DNA of 6,217 bases from Burkholderiales bacterium. GTDB taxonomy: Bacteria > Pseudomonadota > Gammaproteobacteria > Burkholderiales > Burkholderiaceae_D. Under the pieces are notes generated by a model, which saw nothing but the letters and a program-made list of their open reading frames with translations, was not told the DNA's origin and searched no databases. The position numbers and the translations under genes were made by a program. The stretch lies in assembly GCA_028868455.1 (NCBI GenBank), contig JAGWUK010000197.1, positions 1-6,217 of the forward strand, written 5' to 3'. Numbering within the stretch: position 1 is the first letter of the stretch; every line of letters starts with the position of its first letter. Shown here one piece after another: positions 1 through 6,157 of the stretch.

Positions 1-41
1 AATTGACGCTGCGAACCATCAGGAAGTTTTACTGAGACCAT
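1..41 (-). CDS. thrS: Threonyl-tRNA synthetase, N-terminal fragment (cut by window edge)
   Basis: Only the first 13 codons and two further bases are in the window; they translate as MVSVKLPDGSQRQ. This matches the start of the N-terminal TGS domain of ThrS, where a V-x-L-P-D-G-S core is typical (E. coli begins with a similar ITLPDGSQR string). The ATG at 41-39 is preceded by GGAG (51-48) with six bases between, a strong Shine-Dalgarno that supports both start and frame. ThrS is the cytosolic enzyme that charges tRNA-Thr with threonine, and its TGS domain precedes the editing and catalytic domains, which are off the left edge. In related Burkholderiales thrS follows relA and tRNA-Val and leads infC-rpmI-rplT-pheST; the order seen here fits. 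The identification rests on a short stretch plus synteny. Confidence 0.82.
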   Translation of the reverse strand, partial: MVSVKLPDGSQRQ

Positions 42-111
42 GTGACTCTCCATAGAGGCATTAGATTTGCCGAAATTTTCAATTGAAAAATGAAATTAAA
101 AAATGCAGACG
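42..111 (-). promoter_or_regulatory. thrS leader region between terminator and start codon
   Basis: These 70 bases separate the upstream terminator from the thrS start. They are AT-rich and hold the Shine-Dalgarno GGAG at 51-48. A perfect 14-base palindrome, TTTTCAATTGAAAA, lies at 76-89 and could be a weak hairpin or a protein site. A possible -10 hexamer TCTAAT is at 65-60 on the minus strand, but the matching -35 (TTTCAA, 17 bases away) is poor, so an own promoter for thrS is uncertain. No clear mimic of the tRNA-Thr anticodon arm, as used by the E. coli thrS operator, was recognised. Confidence 0.35.
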
Positions 112-141
112 AAAAAAAAGCACGGCTAGCCGTGCTTTTTT
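112..141 (-). terminator. Intrinsic terminator / candidate attenuator upstream of thrS
   Basis: Bases 114-141 form a perfect inverted repeat with the core GCACGGCTAGCCGTGC flanked by six A on one side and T on the other. Read on the minus strand the hairpin is followed by eight T (119-112), a classic rho-independent terminator. Because the repeat is symmetrical it could also stop plus-strand transcripts. It lies 126 bases after the tRNA-Val 3' end and 70 bases before the thrS ATG. It is therefore either the tRNA terminator or, given the Thr-rich short ORF before it, an attenuator controlling read-through into thrS. Confidence 0.85.
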
Positions 142-171
142 CAATTTATTACAGATGAAAAAGATCCTCGA

Positions 172-216
172 CTAGAGTCGCTCCCAAACCATTTTCGTGG
201 TAGTTCGCGGTGTCAT
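172..216 (-). CDS. Candidate threonine leader peptide (14 aa) for thrS attenuation
   Basis: An ATG at 216-214 opens a 14-codon ORF, MTPRTTTKMVWERL, ending at TAG (174-172). Four of the 14 codons are Thr and three are consecutive; all four Thr codons (ACA, ACT, ACC, ACG) are used. A purine-rich GAAAGG (232-227) lies ten bases upstream of the ATG, a usable but slightly distant Shine-Dalgarno. The ORF lies between tRNA-Val and a strong terminator, in the same orientation as thrS. This is the layout of classic leader-peptide attenuation, in which ribosomes stalled at scarce-amino-acid codons prevent the terminator from forming. A 4-bp hairpin (180-177 with 172-169) overlaps the stop codon. An alternative 7-bp pairing of 175-169 with 132-126, including one G-U pair, would disrupt the terminator stem. 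Function is inferred; ORFs this short occur by chance. Confidence 0.45.
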   Translation of the reverse strand: MTPRTTTKMVWERL

Positions 217-267
217 AACCAGGATGCCTTTCTCGCTCTTATCTAAGAAAATCAATTTCTAAATTCA

Positions 268-344
268 TGGTAGACACGATTGGACTCGAACCAACGACCC
301 CTACCATGTCAAGGTAGTGCTCTAACCAGCTGAGCTACGCGTCT
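268..344 (-). tRNA. tRNA-Val(GAC)
   Basis: The minus strand folds into a full 77-base cloverleaf including an encoded CCA (270-268). The acceptor stem AGACGCG (344-338) pairs with CGTGTCT, followed by discriminator A at 271. The D-arm is GCTC/GAGC. The anticodon stem CTACC/GGTAG encloses loop TTGACAT, giving anticodon GAC (310-308), which reads valine codons GUC and GUU. The T-arm GTTGG/CCAAT holds the TTCGAGT loop. The body closely resembles the E. coli GAC valine tRNA as remembered. Slightly unusual features are the A1-U72 first pair and a G-U pair inside the acceptor stem. It lies upstream of thrS in the same direction and may share a transcript with it. Confidence 0.96.
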
Positions 345-355
345 AAAGAAACGAA

Positions 356-364
356 ATTATAGCA
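356..364 (-). promoter_or_regulatory. Extended -10 promoter for tRNA-Val
   Basis: The minus strand reads TGCTATAAT at 364-356: a consensus TATAAT box with the extended TGn element. It lies 11 bases upstream of the mature tRNA 5' end at 344, so transcription would start about five bases before the tRNA. A good -35 is not visible; the best candidate is AGTAAT at 384-379, 17 bases away. The extended -10 probably compensates. Confidence 0.7.
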
Positions 365-534
365 GAGGTGCGCAGGAAATTACTAGTAGGGAATTTGAAA
401 AATTATCTGTACCATATTCCGACACTTATACTCCTGCACTGCTCTAGATGCCTGGCCTTCATTTTTGAAAAGAGAAATTGAAAGTTTTCCTGCGTTACCG
501 GGCAATTTTATATCTATCAACCAGAACTACATCC

Positions 535-1461
535 ATGTCTCAAAATATGCACAAAGCAGACAGCAATCATTTGCACGATCACCGCGCTGGCGACGCGGAA
601 CACAGGCACTACTTTGAAAATCGCAGTCAAAAAATTCTGGCATATGCACTCAGCCTGACGCTCGGGTTCGCCGGAATCGAATGCTTGTTTGGCTTTTGGG
701 CAAATTCCCTGGCACTGATCTCGGATGCAGGCCATATGCTGACAGATTCCGCTGCACTCGGTCTGGCTCTGCTGGCGCAGATTATTGCGAAGCGACCACC
801 AACGGCAAAAAATTCGTTTGGCTTCGGACGCGCGGAAGCACTGGCGGCATTCGTCAACGGCTTACTGATGCTTTTAGTAATTGGCTGGATCGCCAAGGAA
901 GCGATTCAAAGACTCTATGTACCAGAGCAAGTGCATGGCGAAGCGGTAGTTCTGGTCGCAACTATTGGCCTGATTATCAACATCGCTGTTGCCTGGGTGC
1001 TGTCGCATGACAAAAATAGCGTGAACACGAAAGCCGCACTAGTACATGTCATGGGCGATTTATTAGGATCGGTCGCGGCGATAGTTTCTGGCGCAGTCAT
1101 TTACTACACTGGCTGGACAAAAATCGATCCGTTGTTGTCCATCTTTGTTTCTTTACTGATACTCAAGTCCACAATCAGTGTTCTGCTTGAGTCTTATCAT
1201 TTTCTGATGGAAGGTGTCCCTCATCATATTGACTACATTCAAATCGGCAACGATATTGAAATGATCGAAGGAATAAAATCGATACACGATTTGCATGTTT
1301 GGGAAATGTCACCGGGTTATCCTGCGCTCATAGGACATGTGGAGCTGGATGACTTATCCAATTGGCCGAGAATTTTGAATGATACCAAAACAATGTTACT
1401 CGAAAAACACGGCATTGATCACATCACGCTGCAGGCAGAAATCGCCAACATGACGACGTGA
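535..1461 (+). CDS. Cation diffusion facilitator (Zn-type CDF) efflux transporter
   Basis: A 308-residue inner-membrane transporter of the CDF family, ZitB/CzcD-like, expected to export Zn2+ (perhaps also Cd2+ or Co2+) using the proton gradient. The N-terminus is His-rich (H6, H12, H14, H16, H23, H25), as is common for cytosolic metal capture. Six hydrophobic segments lie at about 33-55, 58-83, 101-121, 137-157, 168-191 and 198-218. Helices 2 and 5 carry HxxxD motifs (H67/D71 and H171/D175), the HDHD transport site associated with zinc selectivity. The cytosolic C-terminal domain from about 219 has the conserved MEGVP and DLHVW (252-256) signatures. The ATG at 535 is preferred because translation then begins just before the His-rich tail. 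No good Shine-Dalgarno precedes it; an in-frame TTG at 478 behind AAGAGA would add 19 residues unlike the family. A TATACT at 427-432 is a weak -10 candidate. It ends in tandem stops TGA-TAG and is convergent with relA. Confidence 0.9.
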   Translation: MSQNMHKADSNHLHDHRAGDAEHRHYFENRSQKILAYALSLTLGFAGIECLFGFWANSLALISDAGHMLTDSAALGLALLAQIIAKRPPTAKNSFGFGRAEALAAFVNGLLMLLVIGWIAKEAIQRLYVPEQVHGEAVVLVATIGLIINIAVAWVLSHDKNSVNTKAALVHVMGDLLGSVAAIVSGAVIYYTGWTKIDPLLSIFVSLLILKSTISVLLESYHFLMEGVPHHIDYIQIGNDIEMIEGIKSIHDLHVWEMSPGYPALIGHVELDDLSNWPRILNDTKTMLLEKHGIDHITLQAEIANMTT

Positions 1462-1516
1462 TAGCATGACAGCAAACACGCCGCGCCTTCTTTGCGACGG
1501 CCAATGTAAATGAAAT

Positions 1517-3754
1517 TTATTGTCGCCGCACCTCGATAACGCCAGTCACTTCACGAATAACCGTTAAGGCTTTTTGCAACAATGATGTCCCGCCGATTTC
1601 TACGGTAAATGACATACGCGCCTGCGATTTCGCACTTTGTGTATTGACGCCAATGACATTAATCTTTTCGCGTGAAAAAATTTCCGAAATATCCCGCAGC
1701 AAACCTTGCCGGTCCTGAGCAAGCACGAAAATATCGACAGGGTATACCGTGTCTTTTTCGTGCTCACCCCAAGTCGTCTGTATCACTCTTTCTGGCGCTT
1801 TTTTGCGCATTTCCGCAAAATTTTTACAATTTAAGCGATGGATAGAAACGCCCTTGCCGCGAGTAACAAAGCCGACGATATCATCGGGCGGTGCCGGTTT
1901 ACAACAACGGGCCAGTTGCGTCATTAACCCCTCCGTCCCAACGACAAGAACACCGGATTTGGCGCCCTGTGTAACGCTGGAAGCTTTGCTCTTGTGCGTA
2001 ATATTCAGTTCGTCAATTTCATCAACGACTTCGTCATCGCGCAAAACGACCTCAATTTGCCGCAGGCTGAACTCATCCTTGCCGACAGAAAGAAACAGCT
2101 CTTCAACGCCGGGGAATCCTAATTTGCGGGCAAGTTCCTCAAGATTGACGGCAGTCTTTCCTTCGCGTTGCAAGGTTTTTTCTACCAGCGCCCTGCCGGC
2201 AGATAAGGTTTCCTGCTGATCAATCGCATTAAACCAGGCTCTGATTTTGCTGCGCGTACGGGTGCCGACCGAATAGTCGGAATTGAGCCAATCACGCGAA
2301 GGTCCTGACTGCGGGGAACCAGCTTTGAGCGTAATGATTTCTACCGTCTGTCCGTTTTTTAACTGCGTATTCAGGGGCACCATGACATTATCAACACGCG
2401 CACCACGGCAACGATGTCCGACGTCAGTATGCAACTGATAAGCGAAGTCCACTGGCGTAGCATTACGCGGCAGCTCAATCACGCGCGCTTGCGGGGTCAA
2501 CACATAAATTCTGTCGTCAAGACTTGCTGCTTTCAGCTTTTCTACCCATTCACGCTGGACGTCTTCATGTTCAACGACTGATTCGGCAACGTCGGTTTTC
2601 CAGGCAAGCAATTGCCTGAGCCACGCAATTTTTTCGTCGTATTCTTGTGCTGAAAAATTTGACCCGCCGCTCTCTTTATAGCGCCAGTGTGCAGCAACGC
2701 CGTATTCGGCAAACTGATGCATTTCCCTCGTGCGAATTTGCACTTCGAGCGGCCGGCCATCTTCGACGACGACAACTGTATGCAACGATTTATATCCATT
2801 CGGTTTGGGCCTGGAAATATAGTCGTCAAACTCTTTCGGTATCGGAGCCCAAGCATTATGAACAATACCTAATACGGTATAGCAATCCTTGATGTCATCG
2901 ACGATGACGCGAAAAGCGCGTACGTCATAGAGTTCGTCGAAATTAACATCTTTGCCCTTCATTTTTTTCCAGATGCTGAAGATGTGCTTGGGGCGACCAG
3001 ATACTTCAGCTTTAATGCCTGCTATTTTCAACTCTGAAGTCAGGCGGGCGATCGCAGACACCACGAAACTCTCACGTTCTACCCGCTTTTCTTCCAGCAT
3101 CTTGGCAATGCGCTTGTATTGCACTGGCTCCAGAAAACGAAAAGACAAATCCTCTAATTCCCACTTCAATTGCCAGACGCCGAGCCGGTTGGCCAGCGGC
3201 GCATATAAATCCATGGTTTCACTGGCATATTGTTGTGCAGCACCATCCTCGCGTTTGCATTCCGCGAAATAGCGCAAAGTGGTGACGCGCGATGCCAGTC
3301 GAATCAACACGACGCGCATATCGGTCGCCATTGCCAGAACCATTTTTCTCAGCGTTTCCATTTGCGTTGCAGCCTTTTCCGCTGCATCTTTACCGCGCCC
3401 GACATCATGCTGAGTCAGTGCGGCCTCACGCAATTTCATTAATCGCCGGATTCCACTGACCAGATCGGCAATTTCCTTGCCAAACCGGGATTCAATTTTT
3501 TCTGCTGCCAATGGCTGCAATTCCGGTAACTCAAATAACACAGCGGCTACGCGGGTATCCACATCAGTTCGCAGCATCGCCAACGTCGACAGCACGCCTT
3601 GAACAAACTGCAGGGCATCCTGTTCGGTGACAACCGTACGGTTACTATAAAATGGCGTAACGAACTCCAGCGCATCAATGACCCGCGCGGCATCTGACTC
3701 CGATAAGCCATCCAATAATTGCGACTCATCTGCTGTAACTGAAATAGAAACCAT
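1517..3754 (-). CDS. relA: RelA, GTP pyrophosphokinase ((p)ppGpp synthetase I)
   Basis: A 745-residue long RSH protein of full family length, acting on stalled ribosomes to make (p)ppGpp from ATP and GTP/GDP in the stringent response. The N-terminal hydrolase-like region (about 20-200) lacks the catalytic HD pair: the aligned site reads LFEL with F74/E75, so hydrolysis should be lost. The synthetase domain (about 250-360) keeps D277, the GYKSLHT motif at 320-326 and E337 of EVQIRT. Its EFDD motif (308-311) is the acidic form typical of synthetase-only RelA; bifunctional Rel/SpoT has RxKD. A TGS domain follows (about 413-475), then a conserved-cysteine region (C617, C618, H639, C643) and a C-terminal ACT/RRM domain (about 672-743). 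The ATG lies five bases after the stop of the Rid gene and has no clear Shine-Dalgarno, suggesting translational coupling. No terminator is evident in the 55 bases before the convergent CDF gene. A separate spoT must exist elsewhere to degrade ppGpp. Confidence 0.95.
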   Translation of the reverse strand: MVSISVTADESQLLDGLSESDAARVIDALEFVTPFYSNRTVVTEQDALQFVQGVLSTLAMLRTDVDTRVAAVLFELPELQPLAAEKIESRFGKEIADLVSGIRRLMKLREAALTQHDVGRGKDAAEKAATQMETLRKMVLAMATDMRVVLIRLASRVTTLRYFAECKREDGAAQQYASETMDLYAPLANRLGVWQLKWELEDLSFRFLEPVQYKRIAKMLEEKRVERESFVVSAIARLTSELKIAGIKAEVSGRPKHIFSIWKKMKGKDVNFDELYDVRAFRVIVDDIKDCYTVLGIVHNAWAPIPKEFDDYISRPKPNGYKSLHTVVVVEDGRPLEVQIRTREMHQFAEYGVAAHWRYKESGGSNFSAQEYDEKIAWLRQLLAWKTDVAESVVEHEDVQREWVEKLKAASLDDRIYVLTPQARVIELPRNATPVDFAYQLHTDVGHRCRGARVDNVMVPLNTQLKNGQTVEIITLKAGSPQSGPSRDWLNSDYSVGTRTRSKIRAWFNAIDQQETLSAGRALVEKTLQREGKTAVNLEELARKLGFPGVEELFLSVGKDEFSLRQIEVVLRDDEVVDEIDELNITHKSKASSVTQGAKSGVLVVGTEGLMTQLARCCKPAPPDDIVGFVTRGKGVSIHRLNCKNFAEMRKKAPERVIQTTWGEHEKDTVYPVDIFVLAQDRQGLLRDISEIFSREKINVIGVNTQSAKSQARMSFTVEIGGTSLLQKALTVIREVTGVIEVRRQ

Positions 3755-3759
3755 ATAGT

Positions 3760-4110
3760 TTATTTTTGTGAAGCGACGACGACGATTTCAACCAGCCAAT
3801 CCGGATTAGCCAGTTTGGCCTGCACGGTTGCCCTTGGCGGCGCGGAGCCGGCAGCGACCCAGGTATCCCAGACCTGATTCATTTCACTAATTTGTTCAAT
3901 ATCTTTCAAAAAAATCTGGCAACTCAGTATCTGGCTTTTATCGCTACCGGCTTCGGCCAATAAACGGTCAACATGGCCCAATACCTCACGCATCTGTCCC
4001 TTGATATCTTGCGTCGTATCTTCCGGCACTTGTCCGGCCAGATAAACTGTTTTGTTGAAAATCGCCACTTCGGACAATCGGGCGCCTACGTGCAAACGTT
4101 GAATACTCAT
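3760..4110 (-). CDS. Rid-family (YjgF/YER057c/UK114) protein, YoaB-like
   Basis: A 116-residue small cytosolic protein of the Rid superfamily, which normally forms trimers with active sites between subunits. RidA itself hydrolyses reactive enamine/imine intermediates made by PLP enzymes; the role of YoaB-like members is less clear. The sequence resembles E. coli YoaB in length and in motifs: YLAGQVPED near 23-31, MNQVWDTWVAAG at 77-88, and APPRATVQAKL followed by VEIVVVA at the end. R93 aligns with the arginine that binds the substrate carboxylate in active Rid proteins, and E108 lies in the last strand, so an active site is plausible. The ATG at 4110 is chosen because MSIQRLHVG is a typical family start; an in-frame TTG at 4125 would add five residues. 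Neither has a strong Shine-Dalgarno. It begins 17 bases after the hydrolase stop and ends five bases before relA, in an apparent three-gene operon. Confidence 0.88.
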   Translation of the reverse strand: MSIQRLHVGARLSEVAIFNKTVYLAGQVPEDTTQDIKGQMREVLGHVDRLLAEAGSDKSQILSCQIFLKDIEQISEMNQVWDTWVAAGSAPPRATVQAKLANPDWLVEIVVVASQK

Positions 4111-4127
4111 TCCATGACCAATCAATT

Positions 4128-4991
4128 TCAGTTGAATAAAAAATCTTTTGCGATCGCAATTTGATCCGGCTGCACAAAGGTTGGTGCATGGCCGACACCT
4201 TGAATTTCAACCAATGTCGGCTTCGGACCTCGTTGTGTCATTTCATGCGCCGCTTGTTCCGTCAGTAAATCCGACTCCGATCCGCGCACGAGCAGCGTTG
4301 GGCAGGCAATTGCATCGTATGCTGCCCATAACATTTTTTGCGCATTGACCGCCATCTCCGGCGTGCTAGCTTTAATTGGTTCGGCCAGTGCCAGATCGTA
4401 ATGACGCACCCATTGTCCATCGGCATTCTGGCGCAGGACGTCACGTGCCAGCTTGTCCCATTGTTCGTCGGTATGTGGGCCAAAGGAAATCGAAATCGCT
4501 TTGATGTAGGCCGCAGCTTCCTGATAGGTATCGAACCTGACGTCCTGCCCTAAGTAGTCACCTATCCTGGCAATTGCATCTGGATTTAACGCAGGCCCAA
4601 CGTCGTTGAGTACGAGTTTATTGATCGGATTATCCGGCAAGGACGCCAAACCCATACCGATTAATCCCCCCATTGAGGTTCCGAACCAGTCAACGCTGTC
4701 GGCGTTCAGGCGCGCCAGTAAGGTGACCATATCGGAAACATATTGTGGAATCTGGTAATGCATGGGATTCAGCAAGCGGCCTGAATGCCCGCGGCCGACA
4801 ACGTCCGGGCAAACGACGCGATATTTGTCGCACAATTCGGCAGCCAGCGCGTCAAAGTCATCACTGACGCGCGTGATGCCATGCACGCAGATCAGCACTC
4901 TGGAATTCGACGGGTCGCCCCATTCTTTGTATGACATCCGGTGCAAGCCCGTAGGAGATAGGCACTGAACAAAATTGCGTCTGACCGGCAT
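4128..4991 (-). CDS. Alpha/beta-fold hydrolase
   Basis: A 287-residue soluble serine hydrolase of the alpha/beta superfamily; the substrate cannot be named from sequence. The oxyanion-hole HG is at 37-38 (VHGITR). The nucleophile elbow GTSMGG gives S106, the acid is probably D241 (GSESD) and the catalytic histidine H268 (GVGHAPTF), so the triad is complete. A PDVVGRGHS segment at 62-70 and a helical cap region around 135-220 are usual for esterase or C-C hydrolase types. There is no signal peptide. The start ATG at 4991 is backed by AAGGA (5002-4998), six bases upstream. It is the first gene of a tight cluster with the Rid protein and relA, so its promoter probably drives all three. TAAAAT at 5043-5038 on the minus strand is a -10 candidate, but no convincing -35 accompanies it. 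Family assignment is firm; specific function is unknown. Confidence 0.9.
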   Translation of the reverse strand: MPVRRNFVQCLSPTGLHRMSYKEWGDPSNSRVLICVHGITRVSDDFDALAAELCDKYRVVCPDVVGRGHSGRLLNPMHYQIPQYVSDMVTLLARLNADSVDWFGTSMGGLIGMGLASLPDNPINKLVLNDVGPALNPDAIARIGDYLGQDVRFDTYQEAAAYIKAISISFGPHTDEQWDKLARDVLRQNADGQWVRHYDLALAEPIKASTPEMAVNAQKMLWAAYDAIACPTLLVRGSESDLLTEQAAHEMTQRGPKPTLVEIQGVGHAPTFVQPDQIAIAKDFLFN

Positions 4992-5176
4992 GATGCGTCC
5001 TTATTAAACAGTATTTTTACTAGCGGAAATGAGTGACATTTTACCGGTCGTTAAGCTTAAAATCATTGATATCACATTTTGTAGCATGATTTTCATCAGG
5101 AGTAATGCAAAAACTGCGCCAGAACAGTGGCGGATCTTCTTCATGCGATGTGTATTTTTACGTCGCCTCACCTTGC

Positions 5177-5204
5177 TTGAACAGTTTTGCGATAGTCCTA
5201 TTAT
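5177..5204 (+). promoter_or_regulatory. Sigma70-type promoter for bdhA
   Basis: TTGAAC (5177-5182) and TATTAT (5199-5204) are close to the -35 and -10 consensus hexamers and are 16 bases apart. Transcription would start near 5211, giving a leader of about 18 bases that includes the Shine-Dalgarno. It lies in the 237-base region divergent from the hydrolase operon. No clear operator repeat was seen nearby. Confidence 0.65.
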
Positions 5205-5228
5205 TCATAACAATTTTCAGGAGTCACT

Positions 5229-6023
5229 ATGCAATTGTCATCCCTCAAAGGAAAAACAGCACTGGTTACCGGTTCCACCTCAGGTATTGGCCTAGGCATC
5301 GCCAAAGCATTGGCTGAACAAGGCATCAATATCCTCTTTAATGGCTTTGGCGACCTGGAAGAAATCAAAGCGATTCAAGCCAGCGCTGAACAGGATTTCC
5401 AGATCAAAACGGCATACCACAACGCGGATATGAGTAAGCCGGATGAAATTGCAGCCATGATGCAGTTTGCGGAAACAACATTTGGCGGCGTGGATATCGT
5501 CGTCAATAATGCGGGCATTCAGTACGTCGCCAATATTGAGGATTTTCCGGTGGAAAAATGGGATGCCATCATTGCGATCAACCTCACATCGGGATTTCAT
5601 ACCACCCGTCTCGCTTTGCCGTATATGAAGAAGAAAAACTGGGGTCGCATCATTAATATCGCGTCGGTCCATGGCCTGGTCGCGTCCGCACAAAAATCGG
5701 CCTATGTCGCCGCGAAACATGGTTTGGTGGGCTTAACAAAAACAACAGCGCTGGAAACAGCGCATACAGGAATCACCTGCAATGCCATTTGCCCAGGATG
5801 GGTGCTGACGCCGCTGGTACAAAAACAAGTCGACGCCAGAGCAGAAAAAGACCATCTCAGCAATGATGAGGCTAAAAAAGCATTGGTCTCTGAAAAGCAA
5901 CCTTCCGGCGAATTTGTGACGCCAGAACAATTAGGTGCACTTGCGGTATTTTTCTGTAGCGAAGCAGCCAGCCAGATTCGTGGCGTGGCCTGGAATATGG
6001 ATGGCGGCTGGGTCGCGCAATAA
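5229..6023 (+). CDS. bdhA: D-3-hydroxybutyrate dehydrogenase (SDR family)
   Basis: A 264-residue cytosolic short-chain dehydrogenase that interconverts (R)-3-hydroxybutyrate and acetoacetate with NAD+/NADH, normally the step after PHB depolymerisation. The Rossmann nucleotide motif TGSTSGIG is at 14-21 and NNAG at 93-96. The SDR catalytic residues are N118, S146, Y159 and K163. Residues known to hold the substrate in the Pseudomonas fragi enzyme all appear at a constant offset of four: Q98, H148, K156, W191 and W261. The ASVHGLVAS, CPGWVLTPLV and EKQPS segments are hallmarks of this enzyme, separating it from FabG or PhaB reductases. The ATG is preceded by AGGAG (5219-5223) with five bases between. 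It has its own promoter just upstream and a strong terminator 83 bases downstream, so it is probably monocistronic. Confidence 0.95.
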   Translation: MQLSSLKGKTALVTGSTSGIGLGIAKALAEQGINILFNGFGDLEEIKAIQASAEQDFQIKTAYHNADMSKPDEIAAMMQFAETTFGGVDIVVNNAGIQYVANIEDFPVEKWDAIIAINLTSGFHTTRLALPYMKKKNWGRIINIASVHGLVASAQKSAYVAAKHGLVGLTKTTALETAHTGITCNAICPGWVLTPLVQKQVDARAEKDHLSNDEAKKALVSEKQPSGEFVTPEQLGALAVFFCSEAASQIRGVAWNMDGGWVAQ

Positions 6024-6105
6024 GCATCGCCACGGAACGAATGTCGCAAGTGTGAAGCATTAACTGGCGCACCATCACTTCCATCCGATGTGTGCCGGAC
6101 GGATC

Positions 6106-6148
6106 AAGCGGCGAGGATAGGCTTATCAGCCAGCCTCGCCGCTTTTTT
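6106..6148 (+). terminator. Intrinsic terminator after bdhA
   Basis: AAGCGGCGAGG (6106-6116) pairs perfectly with CCTCGCCGCTT (6134-6144), an 11-bp stem, and six T follow from 6143. The 17-base loop contains a further GGC/GCC pairing (6120-6122 with 6129-6131). The T-tract is only on the plus-strand side, so it mainly terminates bdhA, although the stem could also slow a converging transcript. Confidence 0.9.
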
Positions 6149-6157
6149 GTGCATGCA

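Noticed and set aside
163..180. String resembling a cloning-vector polylinker (GATCCTCGACTAGAGTCG)
   Set aside because: It resembles the BamHI-XbaI-SalI linker only in shuffled form, the XbaI site is broken, and no vector sequence flanks it. It is better explained as the end of the leader ORF and its hairpin.
1462..1516. Bidirectional terminator between the CDF gene and relA
   Set aside because: Only a 5-bp GCGAC/GTCGC pairing with a 23-base loop and no T-tract can be drawn, and it extends into the relA end.
1749..3442. Several plus-strand open frames inside relA
   Set aside because: They lie antisense to a full-length conserved protein, have low-complexity Ser/Arg-rich translations and no start signals; they are shadows of relA.
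5029..5317. Open frames starting at 5029 and 5105 upstream of bdhA
   Set aside because: Both run into bdhA in other frames and resemble no known protein. They cover the bdhA promoter and Shine-Dalgarno. The AGGAG before 5105 is only two bases from its ATG.
6090..6142. REP/BIME-like repeat after bdhA
   Set aside because: The CCGGACGG and GCGGCGAGG segments recall REP elements, but there is only one copy and the structure is fully explained as an intrinsic terminator.
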